NCBI GenBank assembly: GCA_965212595.1
Contig: CBDBVE010000001.1
Coordinates: 442,061-506,060, forward strand
Source of the DNA: Poritiphilus sp965212595
GTDB taxonomy: Bacteria > Bacteroidota > Bacteroidia > Flavobacteriales > Flavobacteriaceae
Direction: 5' to 3'
Length of the DNA stretch: 64,000 nucleotides
The notes under the pieces were generated by a model. It searched no databases, had not been told where the DNA came from, and saw only the letters and a program-made list of their open reading frames with translations. A program made the position numbers and the translations under genes. Shown piece after piece: positions 32,803 through 41,147 of this stretch. Position 1 is the first letter of the stretch. Each line of letters opens with the position of its first letter.

Positions 32803-33405
32803 ATGAAAATAGTAATCATAGGTGGGCACGGCACTATTGGAAAAAAAGTAGCCGACCATTTTTCAAAAAAACACGAGGTGATTGTTGCCGGCCGAAGAAG
32901 CGATGATGCTCCGGTAGATATCGCAGATTCAGCTTCAATAACAGCTTTGTTTGATAGTATAGGTGCCGTGGATGCCATCATCTGTGCGGCAGGCGAAGCC
33001 AAATGGGCTCCTTTTGAGGAACTAAGCGAGGAGGATTTTTATATTGGTCTGCGCTCTAAATTAATGGGACAGGTAAACCTGGTACGTATCGGTAAAACCT
33101 ACCTGAGTCCGGGAGGATCTATAACGCTTACCACGGGTATCCTTGCAGATGATCCAGTGCCCATGACCACCAGTGCGGCCATGGTAAATGGAGGTATTCA
33201 TAGTTTTGTAATGGCAGCCGCCCTTGAAATGGAAAGCGGCATCCGCATTAATGTAGTTTCCTCGGGCCTCGTAGAGGATGCCCTTGAAAAATACCGGGAT
33301 TACTTCCCCGGGCATCACCCTATACCTATGGAAAAGATGCTAAGGGGTTATATACGCAGCGTGGAAGGCAAGGGAAATGGTGAGGTTATTAGGATCTACG
33401 ACTAA
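32803..33405 (+). CDS. Short-chain dehydrogenase/reductase (short form)
   Basis: A 200-residue Rossmann protein. The coenzyme loop IIGGHGTIGKKVADHF replaces the usual TGxxxGxG. ICAAGEAKWAPFEEL is the NAG-equivalent. The active-site area LTTGILADDPVPMTTSAAMVNGGIHSFVMAAALEMESGIRINVVSSGLV lacks the standard YxxxK. Such short SDRs are common and unassigned; the missing Tyr/Lys pair suggests either a modified catalytic site or no dehydrogenase activity. It lies in a plus-strand run between the membrane protein and the HEAT protein. Confidence 0.75.
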   Translation: MKIVIIGGHGTIGKKVADHFSKKHEVIVAGRRSDDAPVDIADSASITALFDSIGAVDAIICAAGEAKWAPFEELSEEDFYIGLRSKLMGQVNLVRIGKTYLSPGGSITLTTGILADDPVPMTTSAAMVNGGIHSFVMAAALEMESGIRINVVSSGLVEDALEKYRDYFPGHHPIPMEKMLRGYIRSVEGKGNGEVIRIYD

Positions 33406-33421
33406 AACTTAGGATACTAAA

Positions 33422-34183
33422 ATGGGCTTCTACGATCTCCCCAAAGCTGAAAGGGCAGAATTGGTTCAAAAAATTGAAGATACCTTAGCAATAGACTTAC
33501 AGAAGGGTGATAGAACTATGATATTAAGGTATTTCTCCGATGAGGATACTTATATAAGAAAAGCAGCCTATCTGGGTATAGGAAGACTATATCTTAAGCA
33601 AAAATCTTTACGCCCGATAATTCTTTCCAGACTTGAAGGTTTATTAGATTCTGAGCTTCCCAAAGTACGCCAGACTACCATTAATTCTGCTGGTGAGATC
33701 GGCATGACAAATTTTGATATTGTCCGGTCTTTTTTTGACAGCGGACTATTTGATGCGCATCATTCGGTCAGGAATGCGGTTATTGGCTCTCTTAAGAAAA
33801 TGGGGCAAAAAAATCCGAAGCCCACCCTGGGCTGGGCATCAACTTATTTAAGGCACAAAGACAAAGAGGTGAGGCGAGAAATTTGCCATGGCATAGAACT
33901 CAGGGGAAGAACCCATCCGCAGGATATACTTCCCATGTTAGCCGAGCTTCAATTTGATAGTACGGCTAGGGTTAGAAATACTTTAATACATGTTTTGGGG
34001 CAGATTGCCTATAAAAAAGGGTGTTTAGCAACCGTGGTTCGCGCGTTGAACAGCTGGGAAAACAAAGCTTTGGTTGAGGAGGCTCTCGATGAAATTGTAG
34101 ATGTACATGAGCGCTATAAGAATTTCTCAGCCCTAAGCCAGGAAGAGGCAATAAATTATATCCAAAATCACTATTCACCATAA
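33422..34183 (+). CDS. HEAT-repeat protein (DNA alkylation repair/PBS lyase-like)
   Basis: A 253-residue all-helical protein. Repeats of about 35 residues recur, for example RYFSDEDTYIRKAAYLGIGRLYL, LLDSELPKVRQTTINSAGEIGM, FFDSGLFDAHHSVRNAVIGSLKKMGQ, YLRHKDKEVRREICHGIELRG and LQFDSTARVRNTLIHVLGQIA. The D-xxVR-xAA pattern is the HEAT/PBS signature. It probably serves protein or nucleic-acid binding; a catalytic role is not visible. It follows the SDR by 16 nt in the same direction and is the last gene of that plus-strand run. Confidence 0.8.
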   Translation: MGFYDLPKAERAELVQKIEDTLAIDLQKGDRTMILRYFSDEDTYIRKAAYLGIGRLYLKQKSLRPIILSRLEGLLDSELPKVRQTTINSAGEIGMTNFDIVRSFFDSGLFDAHHSVRNAVIGSLKKMGQKNPKPTLGWASTYLRHKDKEVRREICHGIELRGRTHPQDILPMLAELQFDSTARVRNTLIHVLGQIAYKKGCLATVVRALNSWENKALVEEALDEIVDVHERYKNFSALSQEEAINYIQNHYSP

Positions 34184-34211
34184 AAAAACCCTGACCAGGA
34201 GGAGTCAGGGT
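34182..34211 (-). terminator. Terminator of rpsT
   Basis: ACCCTGAC (34188-34195) pairs with GTCAGGGT (34204-34211). On the minus strand it is followed by a T-run. It lies 28 nt beyond the rpsT stop and just touches the end of the HEAT gene. Confidence 0.85.
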
Positions 34212-34239
34212 CTATAAAATAGGATTTAGAAGCAAACTA

Positions 34240-34491
34240 CTACAAAGCAGCAACCTGCTTCATTAACTTACTTTTTAAGTTACCCGCTTTGTTGGCATGG
34301 ATGATATTGCGTTTTGCTAACTTATCTATCATACCCACAACGGCAGGCAACAATGCTTCTGCCTTTTTCTTATTTTTTTCGCTTCTTAATTTCTTAATGG
34401 CATTACGCGTAGTTTTATGCTGATACCTATTGCGAAGACGTACTGCTTCGTTTCTTCTAATTCGCTTTAATGCCGACTGATGATTTGCCAT
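34240..34491 (-). CDS. rpsT: 30S ribosomal protein S20
   Basis: An 83-residue basic protein of the small subunit that binds 16S rRNA. It begins MANHQSALKRIRRNEAVRLRN and ends in the helical AKRNIIHANKAGNLKSKLMKQVAAL, both typical of S20. It lies directly downstream of two tRNA-Glu genes on the same strand, with no terminator between them, so it may be co-transcribed with them from the promoter at 34782-34812. Confidence 0.96.
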   Translation of the reverse strand: MANHQSALKRIRRNEAVRLRNRYQHKTTRNAIKKLRSEKNKKKAEALLPAVVGMIDKLAKRNIIHANKAGNLKSKLMKQVAAL

Positions 34492-34535
34492 GTTTTTACC
34501 TCTTACTTCGTATTTCTAATTTCGTATTTCGGTTG

Positions 34536-34607
34536 TAGCCCGTAGGGGAATCGAACCCCTGTTACCAGGATGAAAACCTGGCGTCCTAACCCCTAGACGA
34601 ACGGGCC
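34536..34607 (-). tRNA. tRNA-Glu (TTC), copy proximal to rpsT
   Basis: The 72 nt fold as a cloverleaf on the minus strand. The acceptor stem is GGCCCGT with ACGGGCT, and the anticodon loop TTTTCAT in stem CCAGG/CCTGG gives TTC. The T arm is AGGGG/CCCCT. CCA is not encoded. Identical in sequence to the copy at 34689-34760. Confidence 0.95.
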
Positions 34608-34688
34608 AGTTTGAAGTTAGAAATTAGAACTGCGAATAAAGAATTTTCTTATTTCTTATTTCGTACCTCTAATTTCGCGCTTCGGTCG

Positions 34689-34760
34689 TAGCCCGTAGGG
34701 GAATCGAACCCCTGTTACCAGGATGAAAACCTGGCGTCCTAACCCCTAGACGAACGGGCC
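34689..34760 (-). tRNA. tRNA-Glu (TTC), distal copy
   Basis: 72 nt identical to the copy at 34536-34607. A spacer of 81 bp separates the two, and the sequence 3' of both copies shares words such as TTCGT and CTAATTTCG, so the unit including its flank was duplicated. It carries its own perfect -7 promoter element upstream. Confidence 0.95.
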
Positions 34761-34781
34761 TGCTTCGCATAATTGCGGATG

Positions 34782-34812
34782 CAAAAATACAATTATTTTT
34801 CACTAAGACAAC
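34782..34812 (-). promoter_or_regulatory. Bacteroidetes-type promoter of the tRNA-Glu/rpsT unit
   Basis: On the minus strand GTTG (complement of 34809-34812), a 19-nt spacer and TATTTTTG (complement of 34782-34789) match TTTG-N19-TAnnTTTG with one mismatch in the -33 box. Transcription would start about 15 nt before the distal tRNA-Glu. Confidence 0.75.
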
Positions 34813-35086
34813 ACCAACTCCTTATTTTTTAGGTAAAACCCAATCCCTAATTATCTGAATGGAAACAAATTCCAAAACTCGGGGGTAGATTCTTGCCAAA
34901 CATTGGCATTCCTTACCAAAAATTTCCAGTGCTAGCCTTATAAAAGAACTCATTCATAATATCTGCATGGAAATTGCATTGAACCGCTTTAACTTAAGAA
35001 AGGGGCGGGGTCTAGACCCCAGTAATTTATTCATCTTTCAATAGCCAAGTAAGGAGAAATACTATTAGACCTTTAAGTTCAGCTCC
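34813..35086. other. Intergenic region with a G-rich palindrome
   Basis: No ORF is supported between the tRNA promoter and the proS stop. At 34988-35020, TTTAACTTAA is followed by GGGGCGGGG and the perfect palindrome GGGGTCTAGACCCC (35007-35020). A close relative is at 61959-61990. Confidence 0.5.
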
Positions 35087-36562
35087 TTAATACGCCTTTG
35101 CAAAAAGCACCCTCCTGTCTGATGGTTTTCCTGTGACCATACAATTCCCAGCCTCCTCATTCCCTTCTAACGGGATGCAACGAATAGTGGCCTTAGTCTC
35201 TTCTTTTATCCGATCCTCGGTAGCTGTTGTTCCGTCCCAGTGTGCAGAGATAAATCCACCTTTACTTTCAAGAACTTCTTTGAACTCGTCATAAGTATCA
35301 ACCTCCGTAATATGCGTTTCGCGATAATCGAATGCTTTTTTATAAATATTGCTTTGGATATCCTCGAGTAAACCAGCTATTTTTTCTACTACATCAGCAA
35401 TTGGTACAGTTTCCTTTTCAAGAGTATCTCTTCTGGCTAATTCTATGGTATCATTTTCCATATCGCGTTGCCCAATAGCCAGTCTTATTGGAACTCCTTT
35501 TAATTCGTATTCGTTGAATTTAAAGCCTGGTTTGTGCGTATCTCTGTTATCGTACTTAACAGAAATTCCTTTGTCTCTTAATTCGTCTATTATCGGACTT
35601 AGCTTTTCCGAAATAGCCTCTAACTGCTCTAAACCCTTGTAAATAGGCACAATAACAACTTGTATAGGTGCCAATTTGGGAGGTAGCACCAGGCCGTTAT
35701 CATCACTATGCGTCATAATCAATGCCCCCATCAAGCGGGTTGAAACACCCCAGGAAGTGGCCCAAACATGTTCTTGCTTTCCTTCTTTAGTGGCGAATTT
35801 CACGTCGAAAGCCTTGGCAAAATTCTGCCCTAAGAAATGAGATGTTCCTGCCTGTAAAGCCTTCCCATCCTGCATCAATGCCTCAATGCAATAGGTTTCT
35901 ACAGCCCCTGCAAAACGTTCGCTCTCGGTCTTAATTCCTTTTATTACAGGTATCGCCATATGCTTTTCGGCAAAGTCGGCGTATACTTTTAAAATCAGTT
36001 CGGCCTCATCAATGGCTTCTTGTTCCGTGGCATGCGCTGTATGCCCTTCCTGCCATAAAAACTCGGTAGTTCTCAAAAAAAGGCGGGTACGCATCTCCCA
36101 ACGTACTACATTAGCCCATTGATTCAATAATAGGGGAAGATCCCGATACGATTGTATCCATTTTCTATAAGTATCCCAAATAATGGTTTCCGAGGTAGGC
36201 CTCACAATAAGTTCTTCCTCCAATTTGGCTTCTTCATCCACAACAATACCACTTCCGTCTTCGGCATTTTTCAGTCTGTAGTGCGTAACCACTGCACATT
36301 CCTTGGCGAAGCCTTCTACATGACTTGCTTCCTTGCTCAAATACGACTTGGGTATAAACAATGGAAAATAGGCATTCTGATGCCCGGTGTCTTTAAACAT
36401 CTTATCCAATCCGGCTTGTATTTTCTCCCAAATTGCAAAACCATAAGGTTTTATAACCATACACCCTCTAACACCGGAATTCTCTGCTAAATCTGCCTTT
36501 ACTACAAGCTCGTTATACCATTTAGAATAATCCTCTGCTCTCTTCGTTAAATTTTTACCCAT
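35087..36562 (-). CDS. proS: Prolyl-tRNA synthetase (archaeal/eukaryotic-type, ProS type 3)
   Basis: A 491-residue class II synthetase that charges tRNA-Pro. Motif 2 is RWEMRTRLFLRTTEFLWQEGHTAHATEQEA and motif 3 is THSDDNGLVLPPKLAP. The C-terminal anticodon-binding domain and the Cys-containing tail (TKATIRCIPLE...GNCMVTGKPS) are of the short archaeal type. There is no INS editing domain. It is transcribed away from the surface-protein genes, divergent from the lipoprotein at 36659. Confidence 0.95.
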   Translation of the reverse strand: MGKNLTKRAEDYSKWYNELVVKADLAENSGVRGCMVIKPYGFAIWEKIQAGLDKMFKDTGHQNAYFPLFIPKSYLSKEASHVEGFAKECAVVTHYRLKNAEDGSGIVVDEEAKLEEELIVRPTSETIIWDTYRKWIQSYRDLPLLLNQWANVVRWEMRTRLFLRTTEFLWQEGHTAHATEQEAIDEAELILKVYADFAEKHMAIPVIKGIKTESERFAGAVETYCIEALMQDGKALQAGTSHFLGQNFAKAFDVKFATKEGKQEHVWATSWGVSTRLMGALIMTHSDDNGLVLPPKLAPIQVVIVPIYKGLEQLEAISEKLSPIIDELRDKGISVKYDNRDTHKPGFKFNEYELKGVPIRLAIGQRDMENDTIELARRDTLEKETVPIADVVEKIAGLLEDIQSNIYKKAFDYRETHITEVDTYDEFKEVLESKGGFISAHWDGTTATEDRIKEETKATIRCIPLEGNEEAGNCMVTGKPSDRRVLFAKAY

Positions 36563-36658
36563 TAAAAGTACTTTGGCACAAAACTTGTGACATTGTTAGA
36601 AAATTAGTTCGGTAAAACTAACTATTTTTAGTATGTTCAACAATATAAATTTACGACG

Positions 36659-37984
36659 ATGATTCAATCTCTACCCCAACCCAAAGCTACAAAAGCTTCT
36701 TTACTCGTTCTTTTGTCGGTCGTTTTAGTTTCCTGCGGTTCTTACCAGCAGGCTTCGTACTATGATAATGATGGCATTTACGCAGAAGGTACAGAGCGCA
36801 CAACGGTAAACAGGAATCCGCAAGTTAAAAAACAAGCTAAGGAAAGTGACGGCATTTACGAAGATTATTTTGGACGTAAAGCAGAACAAATCGCGCAGAT
36901 CCGGGAAAACGAGATCTTTACCGACATCGATGGGTATTCCAGCGATGTAGAGAGCGACAGTCTTGAGCTGGGATTAGAAGACGACAATTATTTTGAATCT
37001 AATAACGACTATAACGGATATGCCGGTTGGGGCGATAGTGGCTCTAACGTTACCATCAATGTTTATGATAACTTGGGCTGGGGCGGTGCCGGTTTATGGG
37101 GCTGGGGTGGTCTTGGTTTCGGATGGGGATGGAATAATCCCTGGTATGGCGGTTACTATGGCTGGGGATGGAATAGACCCTGGTATGGCGGATGGGGATG
37201 GAATAGGCCCTGGATTGGCGGATGGGGATGGAACAATCCCTGGTATGGTGGCTTTGGATGGGGATATGCCGGTTATTGGGGTGGTTATTACGGCTATGGT
37301 AGATTTGGACGAGGATATGGTTATAATTATGGCAGAAACTATGCCTTCAACCGAGGTAGACGAGGTTACTACAATAGAAATACATTAGCCACAACTGGCG
37401 TTCGTGGACGATCTAATCTGGGAACCCGTTCTCGAGGTACTAATACCAGGTACAGAGGCAACAGTGGAAGGTCTAATATCAATACAAGCAGGGCTACTTC
37501 AAGGAGCTCCAGCAGATATAGAAGCGGTACTACCGCAAGACGATCTGTAAGTGCAGATGCGATTGCCAGAAACCGGTCTTACCGGTCTAGCCGAAGTACA
37601 AGAGCTGTTCCACGTTACAATAGCAGTTCAAGGTCTAATCAATCGTATAGAAGTAATTCTCCAAGAAGCAGCACCTATAGAAGAGGCACCTCTAGTGGCA
37701 CTCGCAGCAGAGGCACCTATAGAAGCAACGCACCCAGGAGGTCTACATATTCCTCAGGTTCTAGAAGCTCAGGTTCCAGAAGCTCTGGATACAGAAGTTC
37801 TGGCCGAAGCAGTTCATCAAGAAGCTCTGGGTACAGAAGTTCGGGTAGCAGAAGCTCCAGAAGTTCAGGTAGCTATAGAAGCTCGGGCGGAGGTTCCAGA
37901 AGTTCTGGCGTTCGAAGTTCAGGAGGCGGTTCCAGATCTTCCGGTGGAAGAAGTGGAGGCCGAAGTGGGGGAAGAAGATCATAA
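36659..37984 (+). CDS. Repeat-rich lipoprotein: Gly/Trp/Asn motif and Arg/Ser/Gly tail
   Basis: A 441-residue exported lipoprotein (lipobox VLVSCGS, Cys about 26). An acidic region (about 85-120) is followed by four near-identical units GWGWNxPWxGG between about 155 and 198, then Gly/Tyr-rich sequence. A strongly basic, low-complexity tail from about 230 to the end is built of RSSG, RSSS and YRSS words. This resembles a surface or matrix protein that binds nucleic acid or polysaccharide through its positive tail, but no family is recognised. It precedes a FadL-like outer-membrane protein by 38 nt, likely the same transcript. Confidence 0.65.
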   Translation: MIQSLPQPKATKASLLVLLSVVLVSCGSYQQASYYDNDGIYAEGTERTTVNRNPQVKKQAKESDGIYEDYFGRKAEQIAQIRENEIFTDIDGYSSDVESDSLELGLEDDNYFESNNDYNGYAGWGDSGSNVTINVYDNLGWGGAGLWGWGGLGFGWGWNNPWYGGYYGWGWNRPWYGGWGWNRPWIGGWGWNNPWYGGFGWGYAGYWGGYYGYGRFGRGYGYNYGRNYAFNRGRRGYYNRNTLATTGVRGRSNLGTRSRGTNTRYRGNSGRSNINTSRATSRSSSRYRSGTTARRSVSADAIARNRSYRSSRSTRAVPRYNSSSRSNQSYRSNSPRSSTYRRGTSSGTRSRGTYRSNAPRRSTYSSGSRSSGSRSSGYRSSGRSSSSRSSGYRSSGSRSSRSSGSYRSSGGGSRSSGVRSSGGGSRSSGGRSGGRSGGRRS

Positions 37985-38022
37985 AATCATACAATCAATT
38001 TTCTAAGTAAACTTTTATAAAA

Positions 38023-39534
38023 ATGAAAAGGTATTTTACTTTCATCATGGTATTGGTATGTGCGGTTGCAACCGCACAAAACATCAATGACGTATTGAGG
38101 TACAGCGCTGAAAACACCCAGGGAACAGCTAGATTTCAGGGTATGAGCGGAGCTTTTGGCGCCCTGGGAGGTGATCTTTCGGCATTAAATGTGAATCCGG
38201 CCGGATCAGCGGTATTCAACAATAGCCTTATCACGTTTTCGGGCACCAATTACAACCGGGATAACGATGCTATTTATTTTAATAGCCTCAACAATAGAGA
38301 ACTAAATTCTGTAGAGTTAAACCAGGCAGGCGGGGTTTTTGTCTTTAAAACTACAGACGACTCTAATTGGAAAAAAGTATCTCTCGCCTTTAATTATGAT
38401 ATCGTACAGAATTTTGATAATGAGTTCTTTGCTTCGGGTAATAGTACCCAGGGAATTGATAATTATTTCCAGGCCTTTGCGCAAGGCGCTCCTTTAGGGC
38501 CGCTACGAGTACAGGATGGCGAATTTATTGAAGATGCGTATTTAGATATTGGTTCCAGTCTTGGTTTTGTTGATCAGCAGGCATTTTTAGGCTTTCAGGC
38601 CGGTGTTATTGATCCTGTAGACCCCGATGATGATGACAACACCCAATACGTTTCAAATGCACAATACAGTAGCGTTAACCAGGAGTTTTTTCAAAGTACT
38701 TCGGGGTACAACAACAGATTCACGCTTAACGCGGCCGCACAGTACCAGGAAAACCTTTATTTGGGGGCTTCTCTAAACTTTCATACGGTGATTTATGATA
38801 AGCTGACGCTTTTTGATGAGACCGGATACGATGCAGCTTCTCCGATACAAACCACAACTTTTGACAATTTCTTGCATACAGAAGGAACCGGATTTTCCTT
38901 TAGCGTAGGAGCAATAGCTAAGCTGAACGACAATATTCGCATTGGAGGGAGCTATCAGTCACCTACCTGGTATCGCCTGACTGATGACCTTTCTCAACGA
39001 ATAAATACCGATTTTGCTGATAAAAATCCGGACATTACGTTCATCGACTTTAATATTGTCAACTTATTTGAGGCCTATACAGTAAAAACACCGGCTAAGC
39101 TAACCGGTAGCGCCGCTATTGTTTTTGGAAAACAAGGCCTGCTGAGTTTTGATTATGGGTATCAGGACATGACTGAGGCGGAACTAAGGCCCACATCGGA
39201 TCCTAGTTTTTCAGAAGTGAATCAGGATATTGCCAGTCAGTTAAAAGCAGTATCTACCTTTAGAGTAGGTGGAGAATATAGGATTGATGCCGTGAGCCTC
39301 AGAGGAGGTTACAGATTTGAGCAAAGCCCGTATGAAGATGAAATCACCATTGGCGATTTAACAGGTTTTTCTGCCGGAATTGGTTATAATTTTGGTGGAA
39401 GCAGATTAGATCTTGCTTTTAGCAGGTCTGAGCAAGACGTTAATGAGCAGCTCTTCGATGCAGGGGTCACCACTCCCGCCCTGGTGAATAGGATTAACTC
39501 TAACGTTACCCTTGGTTATACCTTAAATTTCTAG
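38023..39534 (+). CDS. FadL/OmpP1-like outer-membrane protein
   Basis: A 503-residue beta-barrel protein. The signal peptide MKRYFTFIMVLVCAVATAQ leads into NINDVLRYSAENTQGTARFQGMSGAFGALGGDLSALNVNPAGSAVF, the N-terminal FadL/hatch-like signature. Many alternating strands follow, to a terminal strand that ends in Phe (NSNVTLGYTLNF). Related proteins are called outer-membrane transport protein or hemin receptor in Bacteroidota. Substrates of FadL types are hydrophobic. It lies just behind the repeat lipoprotein and could be its partner. Confidence 0.82.
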   Translation: MKRYFTFIMVLVCAVATAQNINDVLRYSAENTQGTARFQGMSGAFGALGGDLSALNVNPAGSAVFNNSLITFSGTNYNRDNDAIYFNSLNNRELNSVELNQAGGVFVFKTTDDSNWKKVSLAFNYDIVQNFDNEFFASGNSTQGIDNYFQAFAQGAPLGPLRVQDGEFIEDAYLDIGSSLGFVDQQAFLGFQAGVIDPVDPDDDDNTQYVSNAQYSSVNQEFFQSTSGYNNRFTLNAAAQYQENLYLGASLNFHTVIYDKLTLFDETGYDAASPIQTTTFDNFLHTEGTGFSFSVGAIAKLNDNIRIGGSYQSPTWYRLTDDLSQRINTDFADKNPDITFIDFNIVNLFEAYTVKTPAKLTGSAAIVFGKQGLLSFDYGYQDMTEAELRPTSDPSFSEVNQDIASQLKAVSTFRVGGEYRIDAVSLRGGYRFEQSPYEDEITIGDLTGFSAGIGYNFGGSRLDLAFSRSEQDVNEQLFDAGVTTPALVNRINSNVTLGYTLNF

Positions 39535-39557
39535 TCAGGAATTAATAGTATGAATAT

Positions 39558-39583
39558 AAGCCCCTGCTTAACTGCTGGGGCTT
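39558..39583. terminator. Terminator between convergent genes
   Basis: AAGCCCC (39558-39564) pairs with GGGGCTT (39577-39583), followed by a short, interrupted T-run. It is weaker than the others. It serves the outer-membrane protein gene and possibly the convergent surface-protein gene that ends at 39590. Confidence 0.6.
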
Positions 39584-39589
39584 TGTGTT

Positions 39590-41023
39590 TTAGCGCTTTA
39601 ACGTAAAATGTGTTCTAATGGTATTAGCCACCAAAGCCCCGCCTTCATCTCTGGAATATTCTAACCTAAACCAATAGTCTGAAGAAGGCATTGGGCGCCC
39701 GTTAAACGTGCCGTCCCAACCTATAGTGGTTTCATCAAGCTGTTTTAGTAACTTTCCATAACGATCAAAGATAAACACCACAGGGTCTGTCAATGTTTCT
39801 ATCCCAAGAATATTCCAGGCATCGTGAATACCATCGCCATTAGGTGTAAAGAATTTAGGATAGCCAACGACTAGGAATGGGATGGGTTCTGTAGTTCCAC
39901 AACCATTCTTATCATTAATGATCAAGGTGTTTTCACCCGGAGGAACATCGATAAAAATAGGTGAATCTTGAAATTCGCCATTGTTAATGGCATATTCATA
40001 ATCACCATTTCCCTGAACAAATACTTCAATATTGTTACTGTCCGAGAGGTCGTCCAGGATATCTACCCTATCTAAAACAGGTACACCATAAAAAGTAATA
40101 AGGATCCCACCAACATCGGCTACCGTAGGTGGCGTTCCGGAGGCCGTGGTAATTGTTGCAAAGTAGCGGCCCGAGTTAGGGCTGGCAACTACCAATTCTG
40201 CTCCAAATGGCCCGGTTCCTGGCAGCGTAGCGTCTATCGTACCGTCGTCGTCGAAATCAACTTCCCACAATACGTTAGCAATATCGGCTCCGGCAGGGGA
40301 ATTAAGTGCGCTTAAAGTAATGTCAGGATCGCCTTCGCAGGCAATGATATCTAAGCCTAAAAATTCATCTCTTAAGGTACAGTCTAACGCCGTATCCTGG
40401 TCTGCGTCTACCGAAGTTCCCGTAAACGTTAGCGTATAAGGCTCAGGGTTTCCGTCGAAATTAGTATTAAAGTTATTGATTAGCAGATAGTAAATTTCGC
40501 CTGCCTGTACGTCAATCCATTCATCATAAGTATTCTGGCTCCCGGTTAGGTGAGGCGCCCCTTCCTGACCATTTTCAGGATTTACGCCAATTCCCGTAAA
40601 ATTTGTATTGTTTACTTCGTAATTACAGCGAATTGGCACAGCCGTTCCGTTGCTTATGGTGGTGCAGTCCACATCGGGGCCATAAAGGGCAAAATCCCAT
40701 TCTGCAGTAACAGGCCCGGTTCCGCCCCCCACAGGCATCGCTTCAATGTCAAAACCTATTCTGCCATCGGTCCCTGCTCTAAAAACATACCAGGAGGTGT
40801 TGTTTTCAATATTGGCAGAAGCAACACTCCCTTTTTCCAGGCAACCGCTCATACGGATTACATCTGGATCAAAATCGTCAATATCGCCATTGCCATCAGC
40901 TTCAGCCATAATTGGGGCATCTGCACAAACGGGTATAGCAGTTCGGCAATCGGGTGAGTTCTGCGCCTGCAGTCCATATACAAAGAGGAGCAGGCAACAC
41001 AGGAAAGAGACAAGTGTCCGCAT
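39590..41023 (-). CDS. T9SS type B cargo protein (CHU_C C-terminal domain), first of a pair
   Basis: A 477-residue secreted protein. Signal peptide MRTLVSFLCCLLLFVYGLQA is followed by an N-terminal domain (NSPDCRTAIPVCADAP..., WYVFRAGTDGRIGFDIEAMP, WDFALYGPDVDC) and Ig-like parts. The gliding-motility/type B sorting domain closes it (FFTPNGDGIHDAWNILGIE, FDRYGKLLKQLDETTIGWDGTFNGRPMPSSDYWFRLEY...). The protein is exported by the type IX secretion system to the cell surface. It shares the domain order of the next upstream gene and is one of two neighbouring paralogues. Confidence 0.87.
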   Translation of the reverse strand: MRTLVSFLCCLLLFVYGLQAQNSPDCRTAIPVCADAPIMAEADGNGDIDDFDPDVIRMSGCLEKGSVASANIENNTSWYVFRAGTDGRIGFDIEAMPVGGGTGPVTAEWDFALYGPDVDCTTISNGTAVPIRCNYEVNNTNFTGIGVNPENGQEGAPHLTGSQNTYDEWIDVQAGEIYYLLINNFNTNFDGNPEPYTLTFTGTSVDADQDTALDCTLRDEFLGLDIIACEGDPDITLSALNSPAGADIANVLWEVDFDDDGTIDATLPGTGPFGAELVVASPNSGRYFATITTASGTPPTVADVGGILITFYGVPVLDRVDILDDLSDSNNIEVFVQGNGDYEYAINNGEFQDSPIFIDVPPGENTLIINDKNGCGTTEPIPFLVVGYPKFFTPNGDGIHDAWNILGIETLTDPVVFIFDRYGKLLKQLDETTIGWDGTFNGRPMPSSDYWFRLEYSRDEGGALVANTIRTHFTLKR

Positions 41024-41147
41024 AGATTGTGGGGCTAACGTTTACTAATCATCTAGTATAACTCAGCTCCGTCGGATTTAGTATAATTTCGTCCGACTTT
41101 TTCTACGCTTAATCGATAAACTACACTGAAACGAAAATGCACGAAAA

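Noticed and set aside
36993..38006. Two other-frame open readings inside the repeat-rich lipoprotein
   Set aside because: Low-complexity DNA keeps alternative frames open. Only the frame with signal sequence and lipobox is credible.
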